Assembly: GCF_003515685.1 (NCBI RefSeq)
Contig: NZ_QWEG01000004.1
Location: 297,860-361,859 of the forward strand
Direction of reading: 5' to 3'
Length of the DNA: 64,000 nt
Source: Neobacillus notoginsengisoli
GTDB lineage: Bacteria > Bacillota > Bacilli > Bacillales > Cytobacillaceae
In this document: piece by piece, positions 45,274-54,331 of the stretch
Numbering within the stretch: the stretch's first letter is position 1
How the letters are laid out: each line of letters begins with the position of its first letter
Notes under the pieces: generated by a model
The model's input: only the letters and a program-made list of their open reading frames with translations
Database searches by the model: none
What the model was told of the DNA's origin: nothing
Position numbers and translations under genes: made by a program

Positions 45274-46746
45274 ATGTCCGATAGCACCCAGTTGTTTGGC
45301 GATAACCATCATTCCGCTGATTTTGATGCGGATCAATTAATTGATTTGTTTTTAAATTGCAACCCCGACGGGTTTGCTATTGTGGACATGGACAACCGCT
45401 TTGTCAAAGTCAATCCCATGTACTGCAAGATTTTCGGGTTTGAGGAACACGAACTGATTGGCCGGAATGTACATGAATACCTCAACTCAGAACGAGTAAT
45501 GAGAACGATTGAAGAAGTGAAAAAAGGAAGGATGTTTACAAATATTAAATCCCGGAGCTTCCGTAAAGATGGCCGATTGATAGATATTGCCGTCTCCTAC
45601 TCTCCTTTTCGGAATGCGAAGGAAGAAATTATTGCTGTTATTGTCATAGTCCGGGATATAACAGACGCGAAGGTTCTGGAAAGAGAATTGGAGCGGACCC
45701 AGGAACTATACAGGCTAATCACTGAAAACACAAGCGATTTAATCAGTGTGTTCGCAAATACAAAGGAACGGACATTTATTTATGCTTCGCCTTCCCACGA
45801 AAAGCTATTTGGTTTACCGATTTCAAAAATTGTCGGCAAAAGCTTCTATGATTTCGTTAGCTCTGAGGATGCCGGGAACTTTGAATTGCTTTTGGAACGG
45901 TATCGTAAAACGGGGGAACCAATCATTTTTGAAAAAGAATTGAAGTTGTCTTCAGGAAAAATTGTACATCTGGAATACAATATTTCCCCCACCTATAATG
46001 ATAAAAAAGAAATCGAAACATTTGTGGCGGTTGCTAGAAACAATACCGATCGGGTCAATAATGAAAAAGCACTCCGTAATTTGGACCGCCTTTCGATTAT
46101 TGGCCAGCTTGCCGCTGGAGTCGCACATGAAATCAGGAACCCGCTTACTTCACTTAAAGGATTTTCTAAGCTTCTGCAAAATGACACATCGAGGGATAAG
46201 CAGGAACAATATCTTGATATCATTAGGAATGAACTGGACAGGATTGACATGATCGTCAATGAATTTATGTCCCTTGCAAAACCACAGGCCATCCAGTTCA
46301 GTAAAGTCCAATTAATTTCCATTGTTGAGAGCACAATCAATATCCTCCAGCCGCAAGCAATGCTGCATAACGTCCAAATAAAGACGGATTATCCTGCGGA
46401 AGATATTGAATTACTTTGCAGTCCGAACCAGCTTAAGCAGGTTTTCGTAAACTTTATCAAAAATGCCATTGAGGCTATGCCAGATGGAGGAAATGTATTT
46501 ATAAAGATTCGGAGGCTCACTAACCGAAGTGTTCTCATCGCGTTTACTGATGAAGGGACAGGGATTGACCCGGATGTGATCAAATTCCTGGGAACACCAT
46601 TCTATACGACAAAGGATAAAGGAATAGGGCTCGGTTTGACCGTCAGCAATAAAATTATCCAGGAACATAAGGGTAGTATGAAAATTGACAGCCAAGCGGG
46701 AATCGGCACGACCATCAGTGTCGAACTGGAATGTCTGGAACCATAG
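45274..46746 (+). CDS. PAS-PAS sensor histidine kinase (sporulation-kinase type)
   Basis: A 490-residue soluble kinase: PAS 1 (about 20-140), PAS 2 (about 145-265), HisKA with the phosphorylated histidine in GVAHEIRNPLTSLKGFSKLL near residue 288, then HATPase with N box NFIKNAIEAMPDGG, DEGTGIDPDV and GIGLGLTVSNKI. No membrane helix. There is no partner response regulator nearby, as for the orphan Kin proteins that feed the Spo0F phosphorelay; that role is inferred. The ATG at 45274 with AGGAGG is chosen over an in-frame ATG 21 bases upstream. Confidence 0.92.
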   Translation: MSDSTQLFGDNHHSADFDADQLIDLFLNCNPDGFAIVDMDNRFVKVNPMYCKIFGFEEHELIGRNVHEYLNSERVMRTIEEVKKGRMFTNIKSRSFRKDGRLIDIAVSYSPFRNAKEEIIAVIVIVRDITDAKVLERELERTQELYRLITENTSDLISVFANTKERTFIYASPSHEKLFGLPISKIVGKSFYDFVSSEDAGNFELLLERYRKTGEPIIFEKELKLSSGKIVHLEYNISPTYNDKKEIETFVAVARNNTDRVNNEKALRNLDRLSIIGQLAAGVAHEIRNPLTSLKGFSKLLQNDTSRDKQEQYLDIIRNELDRIDMIVNEFMSLAKPQAIQFSKVQLISIVESTINILQPQAMLHNVQIKTDYPAEDIELLCSPNQLKQVFVNFIKNAIEAMPDGGNVFIKIRRLTNRSVLIAFTDEGTGIDPDVIKFLGTPFYTTKDKGIGLGLTVSNKIIQEHKGSMKIDSQAGIGTTISVELECLEP

Positions 46747-46781
46747 AAAAAGGCGTATGGATAGCCCATACGCCTTTTTGC
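46747..46781. terminator. Bidirectional terminator between the kinase and pepF
   Basis: The 14-bp stem AAAAAGGCGTATGG/CCATACGCCTTTTT has a short loop; the A- and T-runs allow action on both strands. Confidence 0.92.
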
Positions 46782-46814
46782 CTGCCACGAGACACTTCAA
46801 AGCTTTATTCCGTA

Positions 46815-48638
46815 TTAATTTTCTTCAGCATACGATTTTTCAAGCTCATCAATTAAGGAGCCGACAAAGGAGACTGCGGTCCGGATTGGCTCAGGTGAAG
46901 ATAGATCGACACCGGCATGCTTCATCAGCTCAAGTGGCTTCAACGTGCCGCCTGCCCGCAGAACCTCCAGCCAGCGGTCGACAACGGGCTGTCCTTCTTC
47001 TTTCACCAGTTCTGCAACGGCTGTCGATGCAGTCAAGCCGGCCGAATAAGTATAAGGATAAAGGCCCATATAATAATGCGGCTGGCGCATCCATGTAAGG
47101 CTTGCCCCTTCATCGAGCGCCACACTATCTCCCCAGAATTCAGATAGGACATTGCCTTTCATTTCGGATAGAGTCTTTGCGGTCAAAGCCCCGCCATTTT
47201 CGGCAAAGGCATACACTCTGCGCTGGAATTCCCCTTCAAGCAAATGAGTCACAAAATTGTGGTAGTAGGTGCTAAGTAATTGAAGAATCACCCAACGGCG
47301 CATTTGGTTATCCTCGGTTCTTTCCATAAGATACTGAGCTAGCAGCAATTCATTCATTGTAGACGGCGCTTCAACGAAATACATAGAAGGCCTCGTATTC
47401 ATGATCCGCTGCTCTTTGTTGGCAAGGTAAAAATGTCCCGCGTGGCCGAATTCATGCGCCAGAGTAAAGGCTGCGCGCATATTATTTTGCCAGGTGATGA
47501 GAATGTACGGGTGCGCTCCATACGGGCTTGAACAAAACGCGCCGGTTGATTTCCCAACATTATCCGCCAAGTCCACCCATCTCTCTTCAAAACCCCGCTT
47601 AATAATTTCACTATATTCCGGGCCCATCACTTTTAGCGACTCCATAATCAGCCTGCTCGCTTCTTCATAAGTGGTTTCCGGATTAAAGTCGGGGTCCAGT
47701 GGCGCCTTTAAGTCACAGAACTGCAATTCGTCCAAACCCAATACAGTTTTTTTCAGTTGTGCAAACCGGCGCATATGTGGAGCCAGCTCATGAAAGATGA
47801 TATCCAATTGGTTGTTGTACATCTCAAGCGAAACTTGCTGCGGCTCGAGAAGCATCTCAGTCACGGACTCGTAGTTGCGGAGCCGGGCAAGCGCCACTTG
47901 CTTTTTCACTTCGGTAGAATACGTTCCTGCGATCGTATTTGTATATTGTTTAAGTGTTTTTACAAAAGAACTATACGCCTTCCTGCGGACATCAGTATCT
48001 GCAGAAAACTCGTATCTGTTTTCAAATAAGGCAAACGAAACCGGCAGTTCATTTCCCTTATCATCCGTGATTGATTCAAATTCCATGTCAGCCAGTTTAC
48101 TTAAATTATAAATGGCATACGGAGCTTGATGCACTTCGCCAAGGGCAGCCAGTGCTTGTTCAGTTTCGGCTGAAAGCCTGTGCGTTTTCGTATTCAGTAA
48201 TTCGTTCAATGTTCTCTGAAAAGGCTTTAGCCGCGGTTCTTCTTTTATGTACGTTTCAATTCGGCCTTCAGGCAGAGACAGAATTTCCGAATCAATGAAC
48301 GATAGCGCGGCATTTGCCACCGTCCTTACCTGTGCTGCTTTCGCTGTGTTAGCCTGATTTACAGAATCGGTTCCATCAGCAGATTGCTTAAGGTTTGCAT
48401 AGGAGGTGATTTTTATCAATTTCATTGAAAGCCTTTCCTGGGCTTCAAGGCAATCCAACAGTACAGACGGGCTATTTCCCAACTTCCCCTTAAACCGAGC
48501 AAAACCTTTCAAATCTTCACTTACACTACGTAAATCCTTTTCCCATTCGGAGTCGCTCCCATAAAGACTCGACAAATCCCACGTCAAATCCTCCGGCACC
48601 TCAGCACGCACCAATCGCTTTTCAATCATCTTAGTCAA
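46815..48638 (-). CDS. pepF: Oligoendopeptidase F
   Basis: A 607-residue cytoplasmic M3 metallopeptidase. The zinc motif is in LAHEFGHAGHFY near residues 390-400, preceded by CSSPYGAHPYILITWQNN. The N-terminal DLTWDLSSLYGSDSEWEKDL is typical of PepF. The start is a TTG at 48638 with AGGGGGT upstream; ATG at 48629 is an alternative. It degrades short peptides of about 7-17 residues by family. It is convergent with the kinase. Confidence 0.95.
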   Translation of the reverse strand: MTKMIEKRLVRAEVPEDLTWDLSSLYGSDSEWEKDLRSVSEDLKGFARFKGKLGNSPSVLLDCLEAQERLSMKLIKITSYANLKQSADGTDSVNQANTAKAAQVRTVANAALSFIDSEILSLPEGRIETYIKEEPRLKPFQRTLNELLNTKTHRLSAETEQALAALGEVHQAPYAIYNLSKLADMEFESITDDKGNELPVSFALFENRYEFSADTDVRRKAYSSFVKTLKQYTNTIAGTYSTEVKKQVALARLRNYESVTEMLLEPQQVSLEMYNNQLDIIFHELAPHMRRFAQLKKTVLGLDELQFCDLKAPLDPDFNPETTYEEASRLIMESLKVMGPEYSEIIKRGFEERWVDLADNVGKSTGAFCSSPYGAHPYILITWQNNMRAAFTLAHEFGHAGHFYLANKEQRIMNTRPSMYFVEAPSTMNELLLAQYLMERTEDNQMRRWVILQLLSTYYHNFVTHLLEGEFQRRVYAFAENGGALTAKTLSEMKGNVLSEFWGDSVALDEGASLTWMRQPHYYMGLYPYTYSAGLTASTAVAELVKEEGQPVVDRWLEVLRAGGTLKPLELMKHAGVDLSSPEPIRTAVSFVGSLIDELEKSYAEEN

Positions 48639-48764
48639 TTCATTACCCCCTAAAAGTATTTCGCTTTTCTAAATATTCTCTATTATATCAGAAATGAAGC
48701 AGGGGGGCGGTTCCACTGCTTCAAAGTTTTTTGAAAATAGATTTATGAAATTTCACCTTTTGCC

Positions 48765-48795
48765 TTGACCTTGACGTTGCGTTAATGTGTAGAGT
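48765..48795 (+). promoter_or_regulatory. MerR-type promoter with a 19-bp spacer and embedded operator
   Basis: TTGACC (48765-48770), a 19-base spacer and TAGAGT (48790-48795). The spacer begins with the dyad TTGACGT-T-GCGTTAA (48771-48785), the operator pattern of Mta/TipA-like regulators. The over-long spacer is the hallmark of promoters activated by MerR proteins through DNA unwinding. Confidence 0.75.
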
Positions 48796-48817
48796 AGATG
48801 TTGAGGAGGGAAGCCGT

Positions 48818-49582
48818 ATGGAGTACACAGTGCAAAAGCTTGCCAGGATGGCGGGGATCAGCCCAAGAACGCTAAGGTATTACGATGAAATTGACATCCT
48901 TAAGCCGGCCAGGATCAATTCATCGGGATACCGGATATATGGAGAGCAGGAAGTTAATCAGCTGCAGCAAATCCTTTTCTACAGGGAGCTTGGCGTTGCT
49001 TTGGAGGATATCAGGCAAATTGTCAATTCCCCATCCTTCGATGGGGCGGCCGCACTTCGGGACCACCGCGAGAAACTCCTTGAAAAACGGCGGCAGCTTG
49101 ATCTGCTCATTTCCAATGTGGAAAAAACGATCCAGGCAGCCGAAGGAGGCATGACAATGACTGACAAAGAAAAGTTTGAGGGCTTTAAGCAAAAAATGAT
49201 TGACGAGAATGAGAAAACGTACGGGAAAGAAATCCGTGAGAAGTATGGAGAAAACGCAGTAGAACAATCATATGCGAAACTGAAAGGCATGACACCGGAG
49301 CAGCATGACGAAGCAACAAAGCTTGCCGAAGAAATACAACAGACACTGGCAGAAGCCTATGCGACAGGAAATCCGGCGGGAGACCTTGCTCAAAAGACTG
49401 CGGATCTCCATAAGAAGTGGCTGATGTTTTACTGGGGAAGCTATAGCAAAGAGGCCCATGCCGGTCTTGCCCAGATGTATGTCGATGATGAAAGGTTTAC
49501 GGCGTATTATGACAAAAATCAGCCCGGCACCGTTGAATTTCTCCGGGATGCCATCCACATTTATACAGGAATCAAGAATTGA
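48818..49582 (+). CDS. MerR family regulator with TipAS drug-binding domain
   Basis: A 254-residue regulator. The N-terminal MerR winged helix (about 1-70: YTVQKLARMAGISPRTLRYYDEIDILKPARINSSGYRIY) is followed by a coiled coil (about 75-115) and a C-terminal TipAS domain (about 135-250) that binds thiopeptide or multidrug ligands. Its length and domains match B. subtilis Mta. The ATG at 48818 has GGAGGG upstream. Autoregulation is expected from the 19-bp-spacer promoter directly before it. It may also control the EamA exporter downstream. Confidence 0.9.
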   Translation: MEYTVQKLARMAGISPRTLRYYDEIDILKPARINSSGYRIYGEQEVNQLQQILFYRELGVALEDIRQIVNSPSFDGAAALRDHREKLLEKRRQLDLLISNVEKTIQAAEGGMTMTDKEKFEGFKQKMIDENEKTYGKEIREKYGENAVEQSYAKLKGMTPEQHDEATKLAEEIQQTLAEAYATGNPAGDLAQKTADLHKKWLMFYWGSYSKEAHAGLAQMYVDDERFTAYYDKNQPGTVEFLRDAIHIYTGIKN

Positions 49583-49600
49583 TTTAAAGCAATTTCTCAA

Positions 49601-49641
49601 AGCCCATCCTAAAGCCACCCGCTTAAGGATGGGTTTCTTTA
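49601..49641 (+). terminator. Intrinsic terminator of the MerR gene
   Basis: The arms AAGCCCATCCT and AGGATGGGTTT are followed by CTTT. Confidence 0.85.
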
Positions 49642-49720
49642 TCTCTAAAAATATATCTTGAAAATTTTGAAAACATAAGCGAACATGAACATAAAAGAAA
49701 CAAGGGGGAAGCAAGACGTG

Positions 49721-50629
49721 AAGACGGAGCAGCTGGCATTGCCTTCTGTAAGGGGGAAAGGAATCGCGCTCGTCCTGACTGGCGCAACATTGTGGGGAAT
49801 TTCAGGAACCGTAGCCCAATATTTGTTCCAAAGACAAGGATTCAGTCCCGCCTGGCTTGTTGATATCAGGCTCCTGCTCGCCGGGGCGATCTTGCTCATC
49901 CTGTCAGGTATGAAGAACCCGAAAAGAATAATGGACATATGGAAAACGAAACATGATGCCGGAAGCCTTGTCTTGTTCAGCCTGCTAGGGATGCTTGCGG
50001 TCCAGTATACATATTTTGCCGCGATCGACCATTCAAATGCGGCCGCGGCAACCGTCCTTCAATACTTGGCCCCGGTCATGATAGCGACTTACTTGGCGAT
50101 CCGTTCAAAAAAACTGCCGACCAGTTGGCAGTTTACTGCGATCCTCCTCGCCTTATTAGGGACATTGCTCCTTGTCACGAAAGGAAACATTGGCACATTA
50201 TCCATTTCCGGTCTGGCCGTTTTCTGGGGGATTGCTTCAGCCGTGGCACTGGCATTTTACACCCTTCAGCCAAGAAGCCTCCTTGCGAGATGGGGAGCCG
50301 TCACTGTAACTGGCTGGGGCATGGTTGTCGGTGGATTAAGCTTCAGCTTCATCCATCCGCCATGGCTATTTCAGGGGCACATATCCTTTCAGTCACTCAT
50401 GGCAGTCGTATTTGTCGTCATCTTCGGCACCCTGATCGCCTTTTACTGTTACCTGGAGAGCCTTAAATACATAAGCGCCTCAGAAACAAGCCTGCTAGCC
50501 TCCGTTGAGCCATTGTCAGCCGCCTTTGTTTCCGTCATCTGGCTCGGTGTCCCATTTGGATTCGAAGAGTGGCTCGGAACCTTTTGCATCATTAGTACCA
50601 TCGCGATTTTAGCAAAAAAGACCAATTAG
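49721..50629 (+). CDS. EamA (DMT) family transporter
   Basis: A 10-helix drug/metabolite transporter of about 302 residues with two EamA repeats (the first around GATLWGISGTVAQYLFQ, the second around GLAVFWGIASAVALAFYTLQPR, with YLESLKYISASETSLLASVEPLSA near the end). The GTG at 49721 with AGGGGGAAG upstream gives the better ribosome binding site; ATG at 49685 is in frame. It probably exports small metabolites; the substrate is unknown. Confidence 0.88.
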   Translation, partial: KTEQLALPSVRGKGIALVLTGATLWGISGTVAQYLFQRQGFSPAWLVDIRLLLAGAILLILSGMKNPKRIMDIWKTKHDAGSLVLFSLLGMLAVQYTYFAAIDHSNAAAATVLQYLAPVMIATYLAIRSKKLPTSWQFTAILLALLGTLLLVTKGNIGTLSISGLAVFWGIASAVALAFYTLQPRSLLARWGAVTVTGWGMVVGGLSFSFIHPPWLFQGHISFQSLMAVVFVVIFGTLIAFYCYLESLKYISASETSLLASVEPLSAAFVSVIWLGVPFGFEEWLGTFCIISTIAILAKKTN

Positions 50630-50645
50630 ATGGCAAGGCAAAAGG

Positions 50646-50676
50646 AAGGGCGGCAACCGAGCCGCCCCGTTCTTTT
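50646..50676 (+). terminator. Intrinsic terminator of the EamA gene
   Basis: The arms GGGCGGC and GCCGCCC enclose AACCGA and are followed by CGTTCTTTT. Confidence 0.85.
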
Positions 50677-50733
50677 CCATTTGTCTATCTTGATAAACGG
50701 CTTCCTAATAAATGTGTTGGTTTTCCAACAAAA

Positions 50734-51621
50734 TTATCTTCCGAAAACATTATTCATTCTTCCAGTAAAGTCATTGAACAGCCCATCCCGATTCCGGTTA
50801 TTGCCATTATTAATATCGTTTGCATAGCCGTTCATTGTGTCATAAAAATCCGGGTTAAATGAAATGTATACCCTGTGGATTTTATTGTCTGCCTTCCGCA
50901 CCTGGTCGGCGATTTTTTGTTCAAATGCTGTGGATACCCCTGTATAGCTAGGGTCTCTGACAATATCCCTGTTCGTGTCGTTCGTTCTGTTGTTATTGTC
51001 GTCAAAGCGAGTTACTATGCCGCCATCACGGTTATTGATATTGTTGTTGCCATTGTTATTGCCAAATCCTCTGCTCATACCATCTCCGGCCCCATAGCCC
51101 ACTGATTCTCCGGTTCCATACCCAAAACCACGATACCCGCCATTAGTACCATAGGTCCCCGCATTACCGTTTCCAAGGCCATTTCCGTTCCGGCCATTGT
51201 TTTTATTGCCAGCATCGCCTTTACCATTGATGATGCCGTCATTACCGTGTTGATTAATCCTGCCATTATCCATAAAGTCATTGTTTCCGTTCCGGTTGAC
51301 ATTGTTATTCATGCGATTTCCGTTTCGGTTGTCATTGTTATAAATGCCAGTCCCGTTCCGGCCGTTATTATCATTCATCCTCACAGCAACATAAGCATTG
51401 TTGTTGGAAATGATGACGTGCGCCCTGTCGACTTCCTTAAGACGCTCAACCGCCCTCGCTGCGCGATCAGAAACCCTCAGCTGCTGTTGGTCGCCTACAT
51501 TGTTTATTCTCGCCCGGTTGGTCATGACTTTGTTTTTGGCATTATCGTTATTGTTAGTGCCGCAGCCAGCCAACCCGAAGAGCAACAAAGCTGAAAGCAA
51601 TACTTTAGACCCTCTGTTCAC
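50734..51621 (-). CDS. YhcN/YlaJ family sporulation lipoprotein with long Asn/Gly-rich insert
   Basis: This 295-residue lipoprotein has lipobox LFGLAGC (cysteine near residue 20). The YhcN/YlaJ fold is recognisable in two halves: RVSDRAARAVERLKEVDRAHVIISNNNAYVAVRM (about 48-82) and FEQKIADQVRKADNKIHRVYISFNPDFYD (about 230-260). Between them lie about 140 residues almost entirely of Asn, Gly, Asp and Arg, including GNGLGNGNAGTYGTNGGYRG. YhcN proteins are spore or forespore lipoproteins. GTG 51621 with AAGGAG is the start. The low-complexity insert is unusual for the family. Confidence 0.85.
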   Translation of the reverse strand: MNRGSKVLLSALLLFGLAGCGTNNNDNAKNKVMTNRARINNVGDQQQLRVSDRAARAVERLKEVDRAHVIISNNNAYVAVRMNDNNGRNGTGIYNNDNRNGNRMNNNVNRNGNNDFMDNGRINQHGNDGIINGKGDAGNKNNGRNGNGLGNGNAGTYGTNGGYRGFGYGTGESVGYGAGDGMSRGFGNNNGNNNINNRDGGIVTRFDDNNNRTNDTNRDIVRDPSYTGVSTAFEQKIADQVRKADNKIHRVYISFNPDFYDTMNGYANDINNGNNRNRDGLFNDFTGRMNNVFGR

Positions 51622-51704
51622 AAGCTTCACTCCTTTATTAGTTGTTCAGGAGTTAGTTTGTGTTTTTTTCGTTTGGAGTATTCACGAGTGGTTTTTGGCA
51701 AAAA

Positions 51705-51736
51705 AAAACAAGGCAGCCCTGAGCGGCTGCCTTAAA
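51705..51736 (-). terminator. Intrinsic terminator at the end of the broken MMPL gene
   Basis: The arms AGGCAGCC and GGCTGCCT enclose a 6-base loop (GCTCAG on the minus strand) and are followed on the minus strand by TTGTTTTTTTTT. Confidence 0.85.
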
Positions 51737-51740
51737 GATT

Positions 51741-52233
51741 AAATACCCATTTGCCTTTCTTCTTGTTTGGCGACTGCTTGCATATTTGAATAAGGGTTAA
51801 TGGCAAGCTTGACTTCATAGCGGCGGAAATGAGGATTGCATTGTCCCTTCTCTGGGCCAGTCACACTTGCAACATAAGGGAGTTTCTCAAGTGATTGCTT
51901 GATGTTTTCCTACTTGCCTTCTGTTTTGGCTATGACGTGAACAGGAGCAAGGTCACCCGGGCTGCAATGATCAGAAATGAGGGCAAAGCCTTCCCGGGAC
52001 GGCATATTTTTTGGAAATGATGAAAAACGTATCGTACGTATAGTTAATTTGGGTCGAAAACAGTGCGAATCCCCCGAGGAAAATCACTGTAGCTATCAAA
52101 ATCTGCAAAGGACGCTTGCCAATGAGCCCGCCAAGCCTCAACCCAAAGCTCTCCTTTTATTGCTTAAGTGAATAGGGCTTGCCTTTACGTTCGGCACGTT
52201 CTCGTTTTATCCGTTGGGTTCTTGGGACGAAAG
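51741..52233 (-). pseudogene. MMPL family transporter pseudogene, middle/3' part
   Basis: On the minus strand the segment reads FVPRTQRIKRERAERKGKPYS, then LGGLIGKRPLQILIATVIFLGGFALFSTQINYTYDT, then PSREGFALISDH..PGDLAPVHVIAK and LEKLPYVASVTGPEKGQ. This is the second-half start and extracytoplasmic loop of an MMPL/YdfJ-type transporter. There are in-frame stops (after SLKQ and after TEGK) and a frameshift near 52015. It ends abruptly at MGI followed by a stop, without the last helices. It is the continuation of the fragment at 53536-54113 beyond the TnpB element. Confidence 0.85.
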
Positions 52234-52330
52234 GTTGAACTTCCCCCACCTACCAGCTAATGCTGGTTGAGGAAAGGGATTCCTAAGTAAAGAAACCTAT
52301 CGGTTTCTAATTGATTAGGCTATCCCTGCC
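52234..52330 (-). ncRNA. Probable omega-RNA (reRNA) at the 3' end of tnpB
   Basis: The region after and partly within the tnpB 3' end contains hairpins GAAACC-GATA-GGTTTC and CCAGCATTAGCTGG, then GTGGGGGAAGTTCAAC at the element boundary. In TnpB systems this transcript ends in a guide taken from the flanking DNA; here the guide would start CTTTCGTCCCAAGAACCC. The 5' limit of the RNA cannot be seen from sequence alone and may lie further inside tnpB. Confidence 0.6.
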
Positions 52331-53466
52331 GTTCCGACAGTTAGAAGACGAATGGCTTCGTTCCGAAGATTCTTACCTGCGTTAATATCCCGATCGTGGT
52401 GGGTTCCACAGATTGGACAATCCCATTTACGCAAATTGAGATGATTTTTAACTTCTTTGTTCGGGTGGCCGCATTCTGAACATAATTGGCTGGAGGCGAA
52501 TGTTTTTGAAACCACGACGATTTTCTTGCCGTACCATTTGGCTTTATACTCAAGCATCGTTCGGAATTGTGACCAGGACACTTCGCTGATTGATTTTGCG
52601 AGCTTAGAATTCTTAAGAAGGTTGCTGACTTGCAGATCCTCGATTCCGATGACATCGTGGTTTTTGATGATTTCGGTAGAGGTTTTGTGCAGATAGTCAT
52701 TTCTTGTATTGGCGATTCGTTCGTGGAGTCTGGCTACTTTCAGTTTTTGTTTTTGATAATTTCTGGCTTCTGCTAATGGTTTATGTTGCTTTAATGCCTG
52801 TTCCTTCCTGCGTGACAGGATTCGCTGTTCTTTGATTAACTTTTCTTCTAAAGACCGGAAGAATTTCGGATTCTTATAAGTGGTTTCATCAGAAAGGATG
52901 GCAAAATCCTTTATGCCCAGGTCGATTCCAACGATTGAGCCGGTTTTGACCAACGGTTCTATCTCTTCCTCGGTTAGAATGGAAACAAAGTATTTGCCCG
53001 AAGGGCTGCGTCTGATGGTCGCATTCAAAATCCGCCCCTTGATTTCCCGGCTTTTAGCAAACCGGACGAGACCGAGTTTTGGCAGTTTCACCTTATTACC
53101 GACTATAGCTATATTTCCGTTTGTCTGTTTGCTCGTATACGATTGGACATTGTTTTTCTTCGATTTATAGCGCGGGGCGTTGCTTTGTTTTTTGAAGTAT
53201 CGGTCAAACGAATCTGAAAGGTGTTTTAGTGAAGTTTGGATGGCTGTGCTGTCTACTTCTTTTAACCAGGGGAGTTCTTTTTTCAGGGATGGTAGCCTGG
53301 AAGAACATTTATTATAAGACAAACCTTTTCCTGTTTCCTTATATGTGTCGTTCCATTTGTTGAGGAAGTGGTTATAAACGAAACGAGAACAACCGATTGT
53401 TTTTGCGATGAGGATTTCTTGTTGTTTGTTTGGGAATATTCGGAACTTATACGCTCTTTTAATCAA
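52315..53466 (-). CDS. tnpB: RNA-guided endonuclease TnpB
   Basis: A 383-residue, apparently intact TnpB. The N-terminal helix-turn-helix/WED part starts [19 protein letters not shown]. RuvC motifs follow: the aspartate in [14 protein letters not shown] near residue 175, the glutamate in [13 protein letters not shown] near 270 and the last aspartate in [11 protein letters not shown] near 362. The zinc ribbon has [11 protein letters not shown] and CPICGTHHD. All three catalytic acids and four cysteines are present. It starts at TTG 53466 with AAAGGGGTGG upstream. It should be guided by the omega-RNA overlapping its 3' end. Confidence 0.93.
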   Translation of the reverse strand: MIKRAYKFRIFPNKQQEILIAKTIGCSRFVYNHFLNKWNDTYKETGKGLSYNKCSSRLPSLKKELPWLKEVDSTAIQTSLKHLSDSFDRYFKKQSNAPRYKSKKNNVQSYTSKQTNGNIAIVGNKVKLPKLGLVRFAKSREIKGRILNATIRRSPSGKYFVSILTEEEIEPLVKTGSIVGIDLGIKDFAILSDETTYKNPKFFRSLEEKLIKEQRILSRRKEQALKQHKPLAEARNYQKQKLKVARLHERIANTRNDYLHKTSTEIIKNHDVIGIEDLQVSNLLKNSKLAKSISEVSWSQFRTMLEYKAKWYGKKIVVVSKTFASSQLCSECGHPNKEVKNHLNLRKWDCPICGTHHDRDINAGKNLRNEAIRLLTVGTAGIA

Positions 53467-53535
53467 GATTCCACCCCTTTAACAGAACATTTGTTCTAAT
53501 ATTATTATATAACATAGGAGGACACTTTGGCTACC

Positions 53536-54113
53536 GCCAACCGGCATTTATCTCCAATTATTTTTTGGCTGCGTACTAAGCAAAATTGAAATAAAAGTCT
53601 TCTGCCGGGAAATGATAAACTGAACGGCACGCCAAATCGGTAGATAGAACCGTATTTTGCCAAAAGAAGCGCGAGCAAAGAAAATACATCAACGATTCTC
53701 ACCAATCCAGCCAAGGAGCGGACTGATGATACTATAGGCGATGCCAACCCCGACCAATGGGACAAGCGCCAGAATAGGGGAGCGGAATATAAGCAAGTGA
53801 AGAACAAGAACGATTGCGACCGTCCCGAACAGAAGCTTTAAATCTCCTTGCCCAAACAGCTTATTGGCATCAAGGGCGTTTTATGATGGAAGGTAAGTGC
53901 GGGAGTGCCCTTATCAGACGGAAACTCCTTTTCAGTAAGTACCTTTGCCTGCTGGGAAGGGGTATTTTTGTTGAGGTCCCCGGCTGTTTCCATTTTTCGG
54001 GAATTTGCTTGCGGAAATGCAAAATTCAAGATTACGAGAATCGCGAACCAAATAATAATCGTTACAAAACGGCCTTTTTTACCGCCAGCAAGGTGCCCTA
54101 ATTTTCTGATCAT
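53536..54113 (-). pseudogene. MMPL family transporter pseudogene, 5' part
   Basis: It starts at ATG 54113 with GGGGGGAAG upstream: MIRKLGHLAGGKKGRFVTIIIWFAILVILNFAFPQAN, then NKNTPSQQAKVLTEKEFPSDKGTPALTFHHKT. The next recognisable segment (NALDANKLFGQGDLKLLFGTVAIVLVLHLLIFRSPILALVPLVGVGIAY) follows directly in another frame, so roughly 90 residues are deleted. A stop occurs after LGWIGENR, and further frameshifts follow before IGDKCR at the element boundary. The gene was evidently decaying before or after TnpB insertion. It would have encoded an RND-like lipid or drug exporter. Confidence 0.85.
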
Positions 54114-54331
54114 AACTTCCCCCCAGAATAGTTTTGAAATAAACCGAATACCCTTTAACAATTACACTTTAAACGCTAATTTTTATTATAACCTGTAGGG
54201 GGGTTGGGAAATCTCGTTCAAGTTTGACAAAATCATCCATGCATAAGAAAATTAGATAAGTACGAATAGTCCGTTTATTTAGTACAGTCATAAAATTCCG
54301 TGTATTTGTTTTGTTAAGGGGGGTGGGCTTT

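Larger units (their letters stand above)
52234..53535 (-). mobile_element. TnpB-only IS200/IS605 (IS1341-like) element, 1302 bp
   Basis: The element interrupts an MMPL gene and holds only tnpB, with no tnpA. If 52234-53535 is removed, the flanks join as W-P-F-V-P-R-T-Q (TGG CCT TTC GTC CCA), the conserved MMPL sequence, fixing both ends to the base. No target-site duplication is seen, as expected for this family. The right end reads GGTGGGGGAAGTTCAAC, typical of the omega-RNA scaffold end. The left flank reads TGCCGGTTGGC. The left end was inferred from reading-frame continuity and could be off by a base or two. Confidence 0.85.

Noticed and set aside
53505..53807. Stand-alone membrane protein gene on the minus strand
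   Set aside because: Its frame is an out-of-phase reading of the MMPL pseudogene, and the recognisable MMPL segments switch frames within it.
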